Assembly (NCBI GenBank): GCA_019752635.1
Contig: JAIELX010000027.1
Span: 1-64,000, forward strand
Origin: Candidatus Obscuribacterales bacterium
Lineage (GTDB): Bacteria; Cyanobacteriota; Vampirovibrionia; Obscuribacterales; Obscuribacteraceae
Direction: 5' to 3'
DNA length: 64,000 nt
Of the stretch, positions 25,322 through 34,902 are shown in pieces. The notes beneath the pieces are model-generated. The model searched no databases and was not told the origin of the DNA. It worked only from the letters and a program-made list of their open reading frames with translations. Both the position numbers and the translations under genes were made by a program. Position 1 is the stretch's first letter. The number at the start of each line of letters is the position of its first letter.

Positions 25322-25546
25322 TACGGACGCTCTGTTTCTTTATGAAAGAGGGGCACCAGCTGTGGTGCACGCTAACTGCGCGTCATCTCCCCGACCGATT
25401 CGTCCGGTGCGCGGATTGAGATCGCACAATTGCACACTTGCTATCTGCTGGTTTGCCGATTAAGCTAGCTTAACTGTGAAAGCAATGTCGAAAAAACAGG
25501 CTTCGCGGGTATATAAGTGACTGGTCAACTGTTCGGGAGCGTAAAC

Positions 25547-26359
25547 ATGGCAGGCGATGATAACTTGGATGGTTTGGAGGGCGCGGCTCCTGTAGAGCGC
25601 CAAATAACGCCTCTGTCTGCGCAGGCTGCGGCCTTCCTGGAGCAGGCGGAGTCGCTTCCTACCAACCCGCTGACTGCGCATGTCACCGATTTTGCGCTGA
25701 TGGACGGCGACGTCCAGCTCGCCGCGGCTGGCACGCCGATGCAGCCGCCCGGTGATGGCGCGCCTCCTGTTCGTGGAGCGCGCGGGGGACCTCCCGGGCG
25801 CACGGGCGATCAACCTGCTCCGCCTCCGACGGGCGATACTCCTACCCAGCCTGGTCGCCCTGGTGACGGACCGACGCCGCCGCCGCCGACTGACGCCGTA
25901 GATCGCAACAGTCCGGCGTTTAAGCAGGCATTAGAAGCTCAAAAGGAAGCGGCCAACAAGATAGCGGACAAAATTTTGCGGGGACCAAACCCGCAGCTCA
26001 CTGGTATGGGTAGAGCCGCTATTGAAGCGGTGATGCGACCGGCAATCGACGAGGGGCCTGTTGCGATGGCGGCGCTGGAACAGCTCGTCAATCAACGAAT
26101 TCAAGCTGCAGCCAGGACCAATCCGGCCCTCAGAGACGTGGAGTTTAAAGCTCAACATTCGGTTCAGACCATCCAGCTTGATCGCGCTGGTACTACCCAA
26201 ACTAATCAGAATGGAGAGTTTAGCCTCATTCGCAAACCGCCTGCCGGTGGACCGCCGGGGGCGAAGCCCGAGGTGATTGACTCCATGCGGCTTACCGGTA
26301 CGAAGCCCCCTCAGTTTAGCAACCCTCCGCAACCTATCCGCCGTGGGGAGAAAAAGTAA
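25547..26359 (+). CDS. hypothetical protein with Pro/Gly-rich middle
   Basis: About 270 residues from the ATG at 25547, with GGGAG seven bases upstream. The N-terminal ~60 residues are helical and acidic. A Pro/Gly-rich disordered stretch follows (about 65-125). The C-terminal part carries a helical block (FKQALEAQKEAANKIADKIL) and a strand-rich block (VEFKAQHSVQTIQLDRAG). There is no signal peptide or known domain. It has the composition of other lineage-specific hypotheticals in the window. It converges with the histidine kinase gene, with a four-base gap. Confidence 0.7.
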   Translation: MAGDDNLDGLEGAAPVERQITPLSAQAAAFLEQAESLPTNPLTAHVTDFALMDGDVQLAAAGTPMQPPGDGAPPVRGARGGPPGRTGDQPAPPPTGDTPTQPGRPGDGPTPPPPTDAVDRNSPAFKQALEAQKEAANKIADKILRGPNPQLTGMGRAAIEAVMRPAIDEGPVAMAALEQLVNQRIQAAARTNPALRDVEFKAQHSVQTIQLDRAGTTQTNQNGEFSLIRKPPAGGPPGAKPEVIDSMRLTGTKPPQFSNPPQPIRRGEKK

Positions 26360-26363
26360 CGCG

Positions 26364-27851
26364 TTAGACGCAGGCTTTAGCTGCAACCGGTGCCAGAGGA
26401 AGTTCAAACCAGAATGAGCTGCCTCCGGTGTAGTCCGGATCGAGACCGATTGCGCCGTTGTGTTGCTCTACAATAGTTTTGGCGATGGAAAGACCGAGTC
26501 CTACGCCCTCTTTTGCCCGTGTATCGCTGGGATCTAATTGACGGAACCGTTGGAATAAATTTTCGCGTTCGTGGCGAGGAATTCCCGGACCTTCATCAAT
26601 GACGGAAAATCGGACGCTATTGCGTTCTGTCAGCGTGCCGGTAACTTGGACTGAGGAACCGGCGGGTGAAAACTTGATGGCGTTCGACAGCAAGTTTGTG
26701 AGCGCCTGGGTTAGCCTTTCCTTGTCGCCCTTGAGCCTTGCGCAGGGAACGGCAACCGTTACCTTCACTGAACCCTCAAGAGCCATTGGCGCAGTGTTCG
26801 CTACTGCTTGCGATACCATATCATCTGTATTCAAAAGTTCTTTGTTGAATTCCAGCGCACCACTGTCAAAGTTGCGAGCGTCCAGAATGTCATTGATCAA
26901 AGTTACCAGGCGATCGCAACTGGTGCGCGCTAAGCCGATCAGGTCTCGTCCTTCCTCCGTACTCGGGTCTGCCAACCCGCCCTCCAGGAGCCCTAGCACT
27001 CCGCGAATGGAGCTGAGTGGCGTTCGCAGTTCATGCGACGTGATCGAATAAAACTGAGCAATACAACGTTCGGCGGCCTTTTGCTTGCTAATGTCGCGAA
27101 TAATTGCTGCTGTTCCTGAGCACAAGCCGAATTCATCTGTAATGGGAAACAAAGACAAACTCACCTCAACTTCCGAGTTGTCTCGTCTGTGATGTAGTTC
27201 TTGTCCACTTTGAGTGGCTGCGGTTGGCGCCGTTCGTAACACGGAAGCCCCGCTTTCCGGCAACAGAAGACTGACCGGGCGACCGATCACCTCATCCGGC
27301 TTGTATCCATAAAGCAGCTCAGCACCATGGTTCCAACTGCTTATGTTTTTTCTCTCATCGATACTCAATATTGCTTCGCTGCTCGATTGGACAATCGACG
27401 CGAGCTTCTTGATTTCGGCCTCAGCCGTTTTCTGTGCGGTGACGTCGCGACCGATGGAATAGATTTTGTTTTCTTCAATAACCGGAACGCCGCTCCACGA
27501 AATCCACTTGTAGTTGCCGTCTTTACAGCGAATGCGAATTTCTGTACAAGGGCGTAACTCCCCTTCGCTGACTACTTGCAAGGACTCAGTTACTTTTGCA
27601 ACATCATCGGGATGAGTAATCTCCGGCCAGGAAATTTTGGCGAGCTCTTCCTTTGTGTAACCGGTAATCAGTGTGTCTACGTTATTAGACCAAATAACCT
27701 GACCGCTAAAGTTGCTGATGCAGACAATGTCCAACGAATACTCGCAGAGTCTTTTCGCTTCGTCATACGTCAGGTCTATGGTGTTCGCTCGCACCCCTTC
27801 GTGCATCCCGATATGACTGGTGTCATTGGTGCTGCGCTCACTCTCGGTCAT
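26364..27851 (-). CDS. PAS-PAS sensor histidine kinase, cytosolic
   Basis: 495 residues without transmembrane segments. Two PAS domains (about residues 30-140 and 150-260, the first with the PAC-type DGNYKWISWSGVPV) are followed by the HisKA dimerisation helix with phospho-acceptor His273 in ITSHELRTPLSS. The HATPase_c domain then shows the N box NLLSNAIKFSPA, the G1 box DEGPGIP and the G2 box GLGLSIAK. All catalytic boxes are intact. It senses a soluble or redox/ligand signal through the PAS domains. No response regulator is adjacent, so it is an orphan kinase. Confidence 0.9.
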   Translation of the reverse strand: MTESERSTNDTSHIGMHEGVRANTIDLTYDEAKRLCEYSLDIVCISNFSGQVIWSNNVDTLITGYTKEELAKISWPEITHPDDVAKVTESLQVVSEGELRPCTEIRIRCKDGNYKWISWSGVPVIEENKIYSIGRDVTAQKTAEAEIKKLASIVQSSSEAILSIDERKNISSWNHGAELLYGYKPDEVIGRPVSLLLPESGASVLRTAPTAATQSGQELHHRRDNSEVEVSLSLFPITDEFGLCSGTAAIIRDISKQKAAERCIAQFYSITSHELRTPLSSIRGVLGLLEGGLADPSTEEGRDLIGLARTSCDRLVTLINDILDARNFDSGALEFNKELLNTDDMVSQAVANTAPMALEGSVKVTVAVPCARLKGDKERLTQALTNLLSNAIKFSPAGSSVQVTGTLTERNSVRFSVIDEGPGIPRHERENLFQRFRQLDPSDTRAKEGVGLGLSIAKTIVEQHNGAIGLDPDYTGGSSFWFELPLAPVAAKACV

Positions 27852-28081
27852 GATGCCCTCGCTGTCCGACGTCGACTATCGGCTACTGCCGGACTCGATT
27901 TCCCTTCAAAATTATACCATGCGATGCCTGCAAACCATTGTCCTATGCCCGTTAGGTGCGATGGACCGTGTGGCGTTTTTCGTGAGTTCTCAACCGCTTA
28001 TCCCTGCTTTTTGAATTCCTGGCCTGGCCGCAACGGGTTTGCTCACAACTTGCGACAAGGTGATAAAGTTAGAGCGATGTT

Positions 28082-28567
28082 ATGAAGACTCGGGAGTCCA
28101 TGGTGACGAGTTCAGGAAGTACTGATACGGGTGGCAAGCATGATTGCACCGGTGCTCGGGATTGTGAAATTACTGTTGTAGCCGCCGTCATTGAACGTGC
28201 CGGACTCTATCTCATTTGCCAGCGACCTGTTCACAAACGGCATGGCGGTCTTTGGGAGTTCCCCGGCGGAAAACTGGAGCCGGGAGAGAGTCTGTTGGAG
28301 GCTGCCATACGTGAACTGCGCGAAGAATTGGCCGTGAAGGTGCTCAGCATCGGACCCGTTCGATTTCGCAAGAGTGATGGAGATACTGCCTTCAGTATCA
28401 ATTTTGTCGATGTAGCGGTAGAGAGTGAACCTGAACCGTTGGAACATTCTGCTATTCAATGGCGGTCAGCGGAGCAGCTGTTACAACTGCCACTTGCTCC
28501 CATTGATACTCAGTTCGCCGAAAGTTTGTGCTTATCTAACTCGCAAAATGAAAGTTTTCACCCATGA
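28082..28567 (+). CDS. Nudix hydrolase, MutT/8-oxo-dGTP type
   Basis: 161 residues. The Nudix box lies at residues 62-84 (GGKLEPGESLLEAAIRELREE) with all acidic and Arg-Glu metal ligands kept. The final Gly of the consensus is replaced by Ala. Preceding VVAAVIERAGLYLICQRPVHKRHGGLWEFPGG is characteristic of MutT/CTP-pyrophosphohydrolase members that clean oxidised nucleotides. The first ~28 residues (Ser/Thr/Gly/Asp) are an unusual extension, and the true start may be the ATG at 28100. It overlaps the following gene by four bases, suggesting coupled translation. Confidence 0.85.
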   Translation: MKTRESMVTSSGSTDTGGKHDCTGARDCEITVVAAVIERAGLYLICQRPVHKRHGGLWEFPGGKLEPGESLLEAAIRELREELAVKVLSIGPVRFRKSDGDTAFSINFVDVAVESEPEPLEHSAIQWRSAEQLLQLPLAPIDTQFAESLCLSNSQNESFHP

Positions 28568-29031
28568 TGTATGTTCTACAAAAGCTGACCAAATTCGCCG
28601 GCGTTGCTCTTGCTGCGGGGCACAAAGCGTACACATTCCTTTTGCCTTCAGGGTATCAATGTTTTCAGTTGACCGAACGTTCTCGTAAGCGATTGCTCGA
28701 AAAGTTTCCTCCCAAATTTAGTGAAGTTCGAGCCAATCACATTACGCATGATTATGGCGTCTCTGTGACCGGCGAGCTACCCGCTGTTCCTGAGCAGATT
28801 GAAGTAATCGGTTATGCAAGCGATGGTTCGCTTGAGTGCCTGGTTGTTCGTGTTGATGGCCAGCTGTATCGCCCGGATGGCAATCCGTATCACATAACGT
28901 TGTCGAACGAGCCTCATAGACAAGCGAAAGAATCGAATGAGCTATTAGAGAAAGGCTGGCAGAAGATAGGAGCCTTTTTCATTGCGGGCGAGCCCCAGTT
29001 CAGATTGATTAGAAAGAAGAGAGAGTCCTAG
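28564..29031 (+). CDS. putative 2H phosphoesterase-like protein
   Basis: 155 residues. Two His-x-Thr motifs, HIT at 59-61 (NHITHDYGVSV) and HIT at 110-112 (YHITLS), each follow a strand-like stretch. They are the hallmark of the 2H phosphoesterase superfamily (LigT, CNPase, Acb1), which acts on 2',3'-cyclic or oligonucleotide phosphates. The spacing of 51 residues is short for the family, so the assignment is tentative. Overlap with the Nudix gene fits a nucleotide- or RNA-repair role (inference). Without a fold prediction it remains a hypothesis. Confidence 0.5.
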   Translation: MMYVLQKLTKFAGVALAAGHKAYTFLLPSGYQCFQLTERSRKRLLEKFPPKFSEVRANHITHDYGVSVTGELPAVPEQIEVIGYASDGSLECLVVRVDGQLYRPDGNPYHITLSNEPHRQAKESNELLEKGWQKIGAFFIAGEPQFRLIRKKRES

Positions 29032-29368
29032 CGGCGACGCTGTTTGAAATTCTTGAATCCCCGTGAGCGCAGCAATTTTGTCCGGGAACATTATTCACTT
29101 ATATTCTTCCAGTTTCGTGTGCGACATCGATGAGATCGCTTTTCGTTGGTGCAAAACGAGAACATGCACGGCGACAACAAGTGAACCGGAAATGATCGCC
29201 TCGCACGGAAAGGAACAATGCTGATCTGCCGATCAAATGTGTTGACTTCTGGAACGCCGCAACGCAATATTGGCAATTGTAATTGGGCTGCGACCGCGAG
29301 GACTGCGTCCCGTGCGGCTTCGCGCAACAGAGCGGATAGCAACGCCATCATACGCGGTGTCGCTTGAT
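29032..29368. other. intergenic region, nothing recognised
   Basis: 337 bases between convergent genes. The open frames on both strands lack ribosome-binding sites and look like chance. I see no repeats or clear terminator. Confidence 0.4.
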
Positions 29369-30094
29369 TTATTTCCAGCGAATTGTTTTGAGCGCCGATT
29401 GAATTGCCGGAAGGTGCTTGTTGTATTCTGCCGCCGGTGCTTTGTAAAACACTTCTTGCACCGTGCTGCCGCTACCGTCTGGACTGACCAGAACTGAACG
29501 GCTGCGATGTCCGTTGGCATTCCAGGTGCCTTCAATGACCAGTACAAGCTTGCCGTTCAGTTCTTCGGTCTTACAGCTTTCCATCTTGAACGCCCGAGCA
29601 TCTTCATAATTTCCGAGGATGCTTCCTAATGCCTTCTGCTCGTCTGCGCTTAGTGCATGCGCCGGCTTCTTGAGCACTTCATTGAAAGCTGCTGCGTTAG
29701 AGTTGTAGCGCCGACCGCGGTCAAAAAACGTCAATTCCACATCAGTCGATCCGGGTGCAAGATACTGTTGCGAGCGGCCTAAGCCACCGATGCCGTTTAC
29801 TTCTTTCCCTGCCGCCCATCCTGTTGGCAGTGTCAGTTTATCAACGGCGCCGACATTGCTAACGTCGAGGTCCATTTTGTTTGCTCCCTGCAATCTCTCT
29901 GCGATCTGTCTTTCGCGAGTCGAGCGTGAGTCGCTTGCCAGCAACCTCAACGCGTCAACGGAAAACGCATCTGAAGTAGTCGGTCGGGCCTCTACTCGGG
30001 TTTCGACACGAATCGGTCGATCATACATGGGTGGAAAATCGCCAGTTTCCATCTTTTCCTCCAGTCGGGCAGATTCTACCAAATTGTCTTTCAT
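29369..30094 (-). CDS. hypothetical protein, possible PsbP/DcrB-like C-terminal half
   Basis: 241 residues without a signal peptide. The N-terminal ~75 residues are charged and helical. The C-terminal half alternates strands and helices and ends in VQEVFYKAPAAEYNKHLPAIQSALKTIRWK (shown in part: FYKAPAAEYNKHLPAIQ). That ending resembles the closing helix of PsbP/DcrB-like folds; the link is weak. It starts 17 bases after the stop of the LysM gene, with GGTGA upstream of the ATG, so the two form a leftward operon and may share a role. Confidence 0.65.
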   Translation of the reverse strand: MKDNLVESARLEEKMETGDFPPMYDRPIRVETRVEARPTTSDAFSVDALRLLASDSRSTRERQIAERLQGANKMDLDVSNVGAVDKLTLPTGWAAGKEVNGIGGLGRSQQYLAPGSTDVELTFFDRGRRYNSNAAAFNEVLKKPAHALSADEQKALGSILGNYEDARAFKMESCKTEELNGKLVLVIEGTWNANGHRSRSVLVSPDGSGSTVQEVFYKAPAAEYNKHLPAIQSALKTIRWK

Positions 30095-30111
30095 AGTTCA
30101 CCGATCAGTCG

Positions 30112-32538
30112 TTAAGGTGCCGATACGGCTGCGCGCACTGCTGCCGCCCGAGCTGCGGGCATGAAACGCAGGAGCTGCTGATACTTCGCCGTTGTCGCCG
30201 CTTGTTCACCGGGGTAGGTTTCGCCACGTTCCGCCCATCTTTGTTGTTGAGCTCGCATTGCGGCTATAACTTGGGTGTCGTACTGCGCATCGGTGGTTTG
30301 GTTGGCATTGCGTTGCAGGCGCAGCAGCTCCAGTTCTTTGACTCCGTCTTCGGTACCGAAGGCGCGATCCCAGGCCACGTCGCTCTGATAGGAAGAAATG
30401 GTCGCGCTGTCAGTCGACGGTAGGGTTGCGCGATAGAGATCGTGAATGCTGACTTCGTGGTCGTCGGCCTGGTCCCACTGGTTGTCTACTTGCGCGCGGC
30501 CGGTCGCCGGGTCATAGTCGGTGATCGTCACTACGTGTGCTCCACCGGAACCGCCATTGGTGCCTGCGCCTGAATCTGTAAAAAACGGTTCATTCTGTGC
30601 GTCTACCCATATGATTGCTGGTAGCTTTCCCTCGCGCTTCATTTGTTCCAGGGTTTGTCCGAGCTCTTCAGCGCTGCGAACCTTTACCGTGTTAGCGTCG
30701 CCGTAACGTCCGTTTACGATGGCAAAACCTGTTTCAGTTTTGCCGGTAATGTCGTTGCTGATGTTTTGGAGCTCGCCTGTGGGCACTCCGGGAGGACTTA
30801 GCTGATTGCCTGCGGCATCGGTCGCCGGCTGGCGAGGCGTGGTGGAGTAGTCCCACAGACGTTCGCCCGTGTCATTCGGACCCGTGGGGGTGTCTTGCTC
30901 GTAGCGAATTTGTCCAGGAGGTGTAGTGCTGCGATTTTGACGATCATAGCGGTCGTTAACGGCAACAACTTGAAAGATTTGGCTTGCATGGCTGCGTTCG
31001 CCGTCCGGTGAAGGATGGTGGATGCCTTGCGTGTCGGGTTGCAGGCTGGCTGCAGGAACTTGAACGACTCGACCGTCGGCCATTGTGACTTGACCGGTGG
31101 TGGCAGCCTCGGTGACCACTCTAGCTGCTGCTGAGGGATCGCGATTGTAGATGCGATTCTCAACGCTAGCAACGTTGCACGTGCCATGTGAGCCTTGTCG
31201 AACTTCGTTTGGATGTGCGGCTTGGTGCAGGACTTGCTCAGCGAGCTTGGCTCTGTCTGCTTGCGAAACCGGCTGCTCACCGGTGGATTCTAATAGTTTG
31301 GAAACTTGGTCGTAAGTTTTGGCGATTTCTTCTTGGCTGAGCGGGGGATTTTGACGAGCTGCACGTCGTTCAAAAGCCGCCATATCTTGTTGTGCACGGT
31401 CGAGTGCTTCGGGGTCGTTTGCGAAGCGCTCTTCCAATCGGTCGTTCAAGCGTGCTCTTTCGGCTTGCAGGCGTTCTGTTTCGTTTGCCGGTTCGTGACC
31501 GGTGCGATCGCCTTCTCCATCGGCGATGCGATACTTGCCGTCATTCGTTTTGACCAGATCGTAGTTGTCTGTGGGATTGGGTCCCCAGTGGTGTTCGGTG
31601 TAGCCTCCGCCTTCGGCCGGTCTGCGTACATTGCCGGTGCCATCCGGATTCTCTTGCCTTCTTACTCCGTCTGCCCACGTGGTTGTAATCGCACCGCGGT
31701 GGTCGGTGATCGCTGTGCCACCATCTGTGGTGGGACGTACCTCAAAATTGTCGGTCTGTTTTGGACCCCAGTGCATTTCGGTTCCATCCGGTGTGCGAAC
31801 GTAGCCGGTGCGATCCGCATTGTCGATGCGATAAGTTCCGTCCGCCCAAGTGGTGGTGCGCTTCCCTGCCTCGTTCAGAACCGTGCCGCCGTCGGCGGTG
31901 TGTCCGGGAAGTTGAAGTTCTTGTCCAGGATGAATGATGTTCGGGTTGGAAATTTTGTTCAGTCGCGCAATTTCCCTAACATGAAGTTGCACTTCTTGAT
32001 TGCTGGCGTCCGGTCCAAGGTGTGCCCGAGCAATTTCCGTGAGATTGTCGTTCTTCTCAACAGTGTAAGTTACCGGTTCGACATCACGTTTGATCTCCTC
32101 ACCGTGGAATGCTGCCGCTCCGGTTCCTTCGGCTTCGGACGGCTTGGGTGCGCGGTCTCCCGTTACTGTAGTTTCGGGTTTTGCGGGCGGCGCTTCGGGA
32201 GCCGGTGACTGAGCTTCAACTTGCGATCCCTTCGATAAGAGCGGGTCCGGAGTTACTTCAGTAGGCTTGTCTCCCGGTGGCTGTTGCATGCGCACATCGG
32301 CTACTTTTGCTTGAGCTGCCAGAGAGGCGAAATTCTTGTAAAGGTTGTCAGTGCTGAAGTCGAGCGGTTCTGACGGGGAAAGCGCTCTTGATTCGTCTGC
32401 GCTTTTGGCAACGTTCTTTACTACGTTTTTTAACTCTGCCCAGATGCTTGAGGACAAGTCGTTTTGTTGTTGTTCCGAACCTTTGTCCGCCCGTTCTGCG
32501 GAGGTGGTAGGTGCTTCGTTTTGTTCAATCAACGCCAT
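30112..32538 (-). CDS. LysM protein with WADG/HWGP repeats and papain-like domain
   Basis: About 808 residues from the ATG at 32538 (an upstream ATG at 32568 is possible; neither has a strong ribosome-binding site). Order: disordered Pro-rich N-terminus; LysM (about 156-212: YTVEKNDNLTEIARAHLG to HPGQELQLPG); two ~50-residue repeats carrying TTTWADG and HWGPxxTDN (about 228-270 and 285-333); a helical region; and a C-terminal domain with Cys454 in GSHGTCNVAS, His668 in GGAHVVTITDY and Asn686 in VDNQWD. The Cys-His-Asn arrangement is that of papain-fold peptidases or toxins (inference). LysM binds peptidoglycan. No N-terminal signal peptide is seen. Confidence 0.78.
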   Translation of the reverse strand: MALIEQNEAPTTSAERADKGSEQQQNDLSSSIWAELKNVVKNVAKSADESRALSPSEPLDFSTDNLYKNFASLAAQAKVADVRMQQPPGDKPTEVTPDPLLSKGSQVEAQSPAPEAPPAKPETTVTGDRAPKPSEAEGTGAAAFHGEEIKRDVEPVTYTVEKNDNLTEIARAHLGPDASNQEVQLHVREIARLNKISNPNIIHPGQELQLPGHTADGGTVLNEAGKRTTTWADGTYRIDNADRTGYVRTPDGTEMHWGPKQTDNFEVRPTTDGGTAITDHRGAITTTWADGVRRQENPDGTGNVRRPAEGGGYTEHHWGPNPTDNYDLVKTNDGKYRIADGEGDRTGHEPANETERLQAERARLNDRLEERFANDPEALDRAQQDMAAFERRAARQNPPLSQEEIAKTYDQVSKLLESTGEQPVSQADRAKLAEQVLHQAAHPNEVRQGSHGTCNVASVENRIYNRDPSAAARVVTEAATTGQVTMADGRVVQVPAASLQPDTQGIHHPSPDGERSHASQIFQVVAVNDRYDRQNRSTTPPGQIRYEQDTPTGPNDTGERLWDYSTTPRQPATDAAGNQLSPPGVPTGELQNISNDITGKTETGFAIVNGRYGDANTVKVRSAEELGQTLEQMKREGKLPAIIWVDAQNEPFFTDSGAGTNGGSGGAHVVTITDYDPATGRAQVDNQWDQADDHEVSIHDLYRATLPSTDSATISSYQSDVAWDRAFGTEDGVKELELLRLQRNANQTTDAQYDTQVIAAMRAQQQRWAERGETYPGEQAATTAKYQQLLRFMPAARAAAVRAAVSAP

Positions 32539-32767
32539 GGTAAGAAACTCAATTTCGAAGGGAATCATTTGCCAATAGAGAAGCTACAGGAGAACCGATA
32601 AAATTAGTCGGTCTTTGTAACATTGATTCTTTTCACAAGCAATCAGTTTGGTGATCGCTGAAAACCCTTGAGGTACGTACGTTGTGCGGAACCTTCAATT
32701 CTCGGGCGCCGTCTCGTACGGTGTGATTAGGAAAAATACACAGTCTTTCGGGGCGGAGGAACCTTCC

Positions 32768-33730
32768 ATGAACATTAAAGGGAAGCGCCTTACTTTGGTC
32801 TTGACAGCGCTCTCTGTCGCATTGTCGATACTTGCTCCAGTTGGAGCAGCGACCGATGCCCGTCCTTTGGTCAGACAACTGGTTGGCTATCTTCACTCTT
32901 GTCCGCTTGTGATGACGGAGGCTTCGTTCGAGCAGACGGCGCTGCTCGGCAAGGTTCGCGACACGATGAAACGCTTGGAAGGAACTCTCAATACCGAACA
33001 AAATACGGGGCGGCTGACCGTGGCTCAGGCCGATGAGCTCAGAACCGAGCTGGAGATTGTTGGCACAAACATGGAAGATGCTATCGCCGATGGCAAATTG
33101 ACGTACGACGAGGCCCACTTCGTTGTTCGAAGATTGGCTCAATTGGACAATAGGTCCGATATGTTGATTTCGTCTCACCCTGCCACGCGAATTGCAATTG
33201 ATACTGACATTGATATCCGATTGCGCGATTTGAACGGACGGCTTGCCGAAGATGTAAGTGCGGGGCTGTTGACTGCTTCCGAATCTGACGAATTGCGACG
33301 TTCGCTGGCAATAGTCGCCGTAGAAAATTCAAAGGTTGAGGCCGACCGCGTGATTACGCGCGCCGAACAAGAGCGTATGAAGATTGCGATGGATATTGTC
33401 GGCAATCGGCTGGATGAGTTGACTACGAATTCGTATGTCACCGTGCGGTCGCTCTTCACCTGGTCTGATTTTGAACCCAGGCAGCAACAGCTGCTTAATC
33501 GCATCAACACCGCAGTAGACCAGGGGCGACTATCGGCACCTCGTGCTGCAGTGTTGAGGACTAACCTCGAACAAGTCCGGCAAGTAGCCTCGTCGATCAA
33601 CGCGAATCGATCCGGCCAAATAGTAGCGGCTCAAGATCTCATTATTCTGCGGCAGAAGCAGAATATGATCGACCGTCGGATCACTGAAGAAATTCGCATT
33701 GCCGCAAGACAGAGACCTTCCTGGCATTAG
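32768..33730 (+). CDS. secreted helical repeat protein
   Basis: 320 residues from the ATG at 32768 with GGAGGA seven bases upstream, an excellent site. The signal peptide is LTLVLTALSVALSILAPVGA. The mature part is almost entirely helical, with several recurrent units of the form L-x-x-A-E-A-D-E-L-R-x-x-L (LTVAQADELRTELEIV, LTASESDELRRSLAIV, LSAPRAAVLRTNLEQV). Each unit is preceded by an Asn/Asp/Gly/Arg loop, suggesting a tandem helical-hairpin repeat of about 50-60 residues. No known family. The preceding 32539-32767 is its control region. Confidence 0.75.
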   Translation: MNIKGKRLTLVLTALSVALSILAPVGAATDARPLVRQLVGYLHSCPLVMTEASFEQTALLGKVRDTMKRLEGTLNTEQNTGRLTVAQADELRTELEIVGTNMEDAIADGKLTYDEAHFVVRRLAQLDNRSDMLISSHPATRIAIDTDIDIRLRDLNGRLAEDVSAGLLTASESDELRRSLAIVAVENSKVEADRVITRAEQERMKIAMDIVGNRLDELTTNSYVTVRSLFTWSDFEPRQQQLLNRINTAVDQGRLSAPRAAVLRTNLEQVRQVASSINANRSGQIVAAQDLIILRQKQNMIDRRITEEIRIAARQRPSWH

Positions 33731-33921
33731 TCTTTGTCTTCGGTAAAAATAAGTCAGCCGGAGCAGTTTGATCTGTCGGTTCCGCCGACATGAGCACCCG
33801 GTCAAGCTCGCTCCGGTTTTGACTATTTTGATTTAGCTTAATTATCCGGACTCAATCCTGATGTCAGTACAGTCGCTCCCCGGGCATATACAGGGTAGAG
33901 GGACGCATCGGAGCACATTTT

Positions 33922-34887
33922 ATGAGACGGATAGTTGTTTTGGCTGCTGCGCTCTATTACGCCGTCGGGTCAGCGGTCTCAGCCCAGGCGTTGTTTGAGA
34001 GCTCCAAGACATTCGGCTTCGGAGCCGGGATGGGGGCTGCTCTTGCCGGCAAAAAACTCCAAACGGTCAAGCCAACTCTGACTGCAGAACAGTTAAGTGC
34101 TATTGCCGCGAAGTGCGCGGCGCTGAAGGCAGATGCTAGCGCCAAAGAGAAGCGTGGCGACCTTAAGGGCGCCGCCGACTCCTGGACCCAAATCGGTCTC
34201 TTTCGAGAGCAAAACATGGGACCCGGAGACAAGCAGGCCGGGGAAGCGTTTGGCAAGGCCGCGAACCTTTACGAGTCTAAGAAGGATTGGTCCGGAGCAG
34301 AGGGAGCCTGGCGAAAAGTCCTCGCGAACTGCGCCAGACGGAGCGGACCGGGATCTGATGAGTCTGCGCCCGTGCTTGAGCGTCTCTCCAAAGCCTGTGA
34401 GCAGACCAACAAGACAAGGGATGCTGCGTCATTCTTGAGGCAAAACCTGGCAATACTTGAGAAGAAGACTCCCGGCGATCCCGCCCTTGAATCGAGACGC
34501 ACTGAGGCGGCGGAGAAGAGTCTCAAGTCCGGAGATTTCCTTTCGGCCGAAGAGTTCTACAAGGATGCTCTCGATTCAGCAGAGCGTAGGGCGCCTAGCA
34601 GCAAACCCTCTCTTCCTCTTCTGAGTTCCTATGCTGAAACATTGCGCAAGCAAGGTAAAATAGAACAGGCCGCAGCGGTTGAATCACGTGTCCAGCAATA
34701 CAATACTGGCGCAGCCGCTCCAGCGGCGGTGCCCTCTAGTGCAACTCCAACTCCTTCCAGCGCAACTCCAACTCCTTCCAGCGCAACTCCGCCTCCCTCC
34801 GCATCCGCCGAAAGTAATCAGCCCGCAGTATCGCCGGTAACAACGACTACTCCTGCTGCAGTCGCGAACTCCGAAGAAGAGGAATAA
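33922..34887 (+). CDS. secreted TPR-type protein with Thr/Pro/Ser tail
   Basis: 321 residues, ATG with GGAG eight bases upstream. Signal peptide RIVVLAAALYYAVGSAVSAQA. Helical repeats typical of TPR (KRGDLKGAADSWTQIGLFRE, FGKAANLYESKKDWSGAEGA, SGDFLSAEEFYKDALDSAE) fill residues ~60-265. A Pro/Ser/Thr-rich tail of about 60 residues, coded by a 21-base repeat, ends in four Glu. It may be a periplasmic adaptor; a Ser/Thr kinase gene follows after 15 bases, so the two may work together. Confidence 0.78.
   Translation: MRRIVVLAAALYYAVGSAVSAQALFESSKTFGFGAGMGAALAGKKLQTVKPTLTAEQLSAIAAKCAALKADASAKEKRGDLKGAADSWTQIGLFREQNMGPGDKQAGEAFGKAANLYESKKDWSGAEGAWRKVLANCARRSGPGSDESAPVLERLSKACEQTNKTRDAASFLRQNLAILEKKTPGDPALESRRTEAAEKSLKSGDFLSAEEFYKDALDSAERRAPSSKPSLPLLSSYAETLRKQGKIEQAAAVESRVQQYNTGAAAPAAVPSSATPTPSSATPTPSSATPPPSASAESNQPAVSPVTTTTPAAVANSEEEE
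34738..34800 (+). repeat. three 21-bp direct repeats
   Basis: The unit AGYGCAACTCCAACTCCTTCC is repeated at 34738-34758, 34759-34779 and, in altered form, 34780-34800. It encodes SATPTPS units in the Pro/Thr-rich tail of the TPR protein. Confidence 0.75.
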
Positions 34888-34902
34888 TAGAATCTCTCGG
34901 TT

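Noticed and set aside
29091-29351. 86-codon frame on the minus strand
   Set aside because: No family, no ribosome-binding site, and an overlapping frame exists on the other strand.
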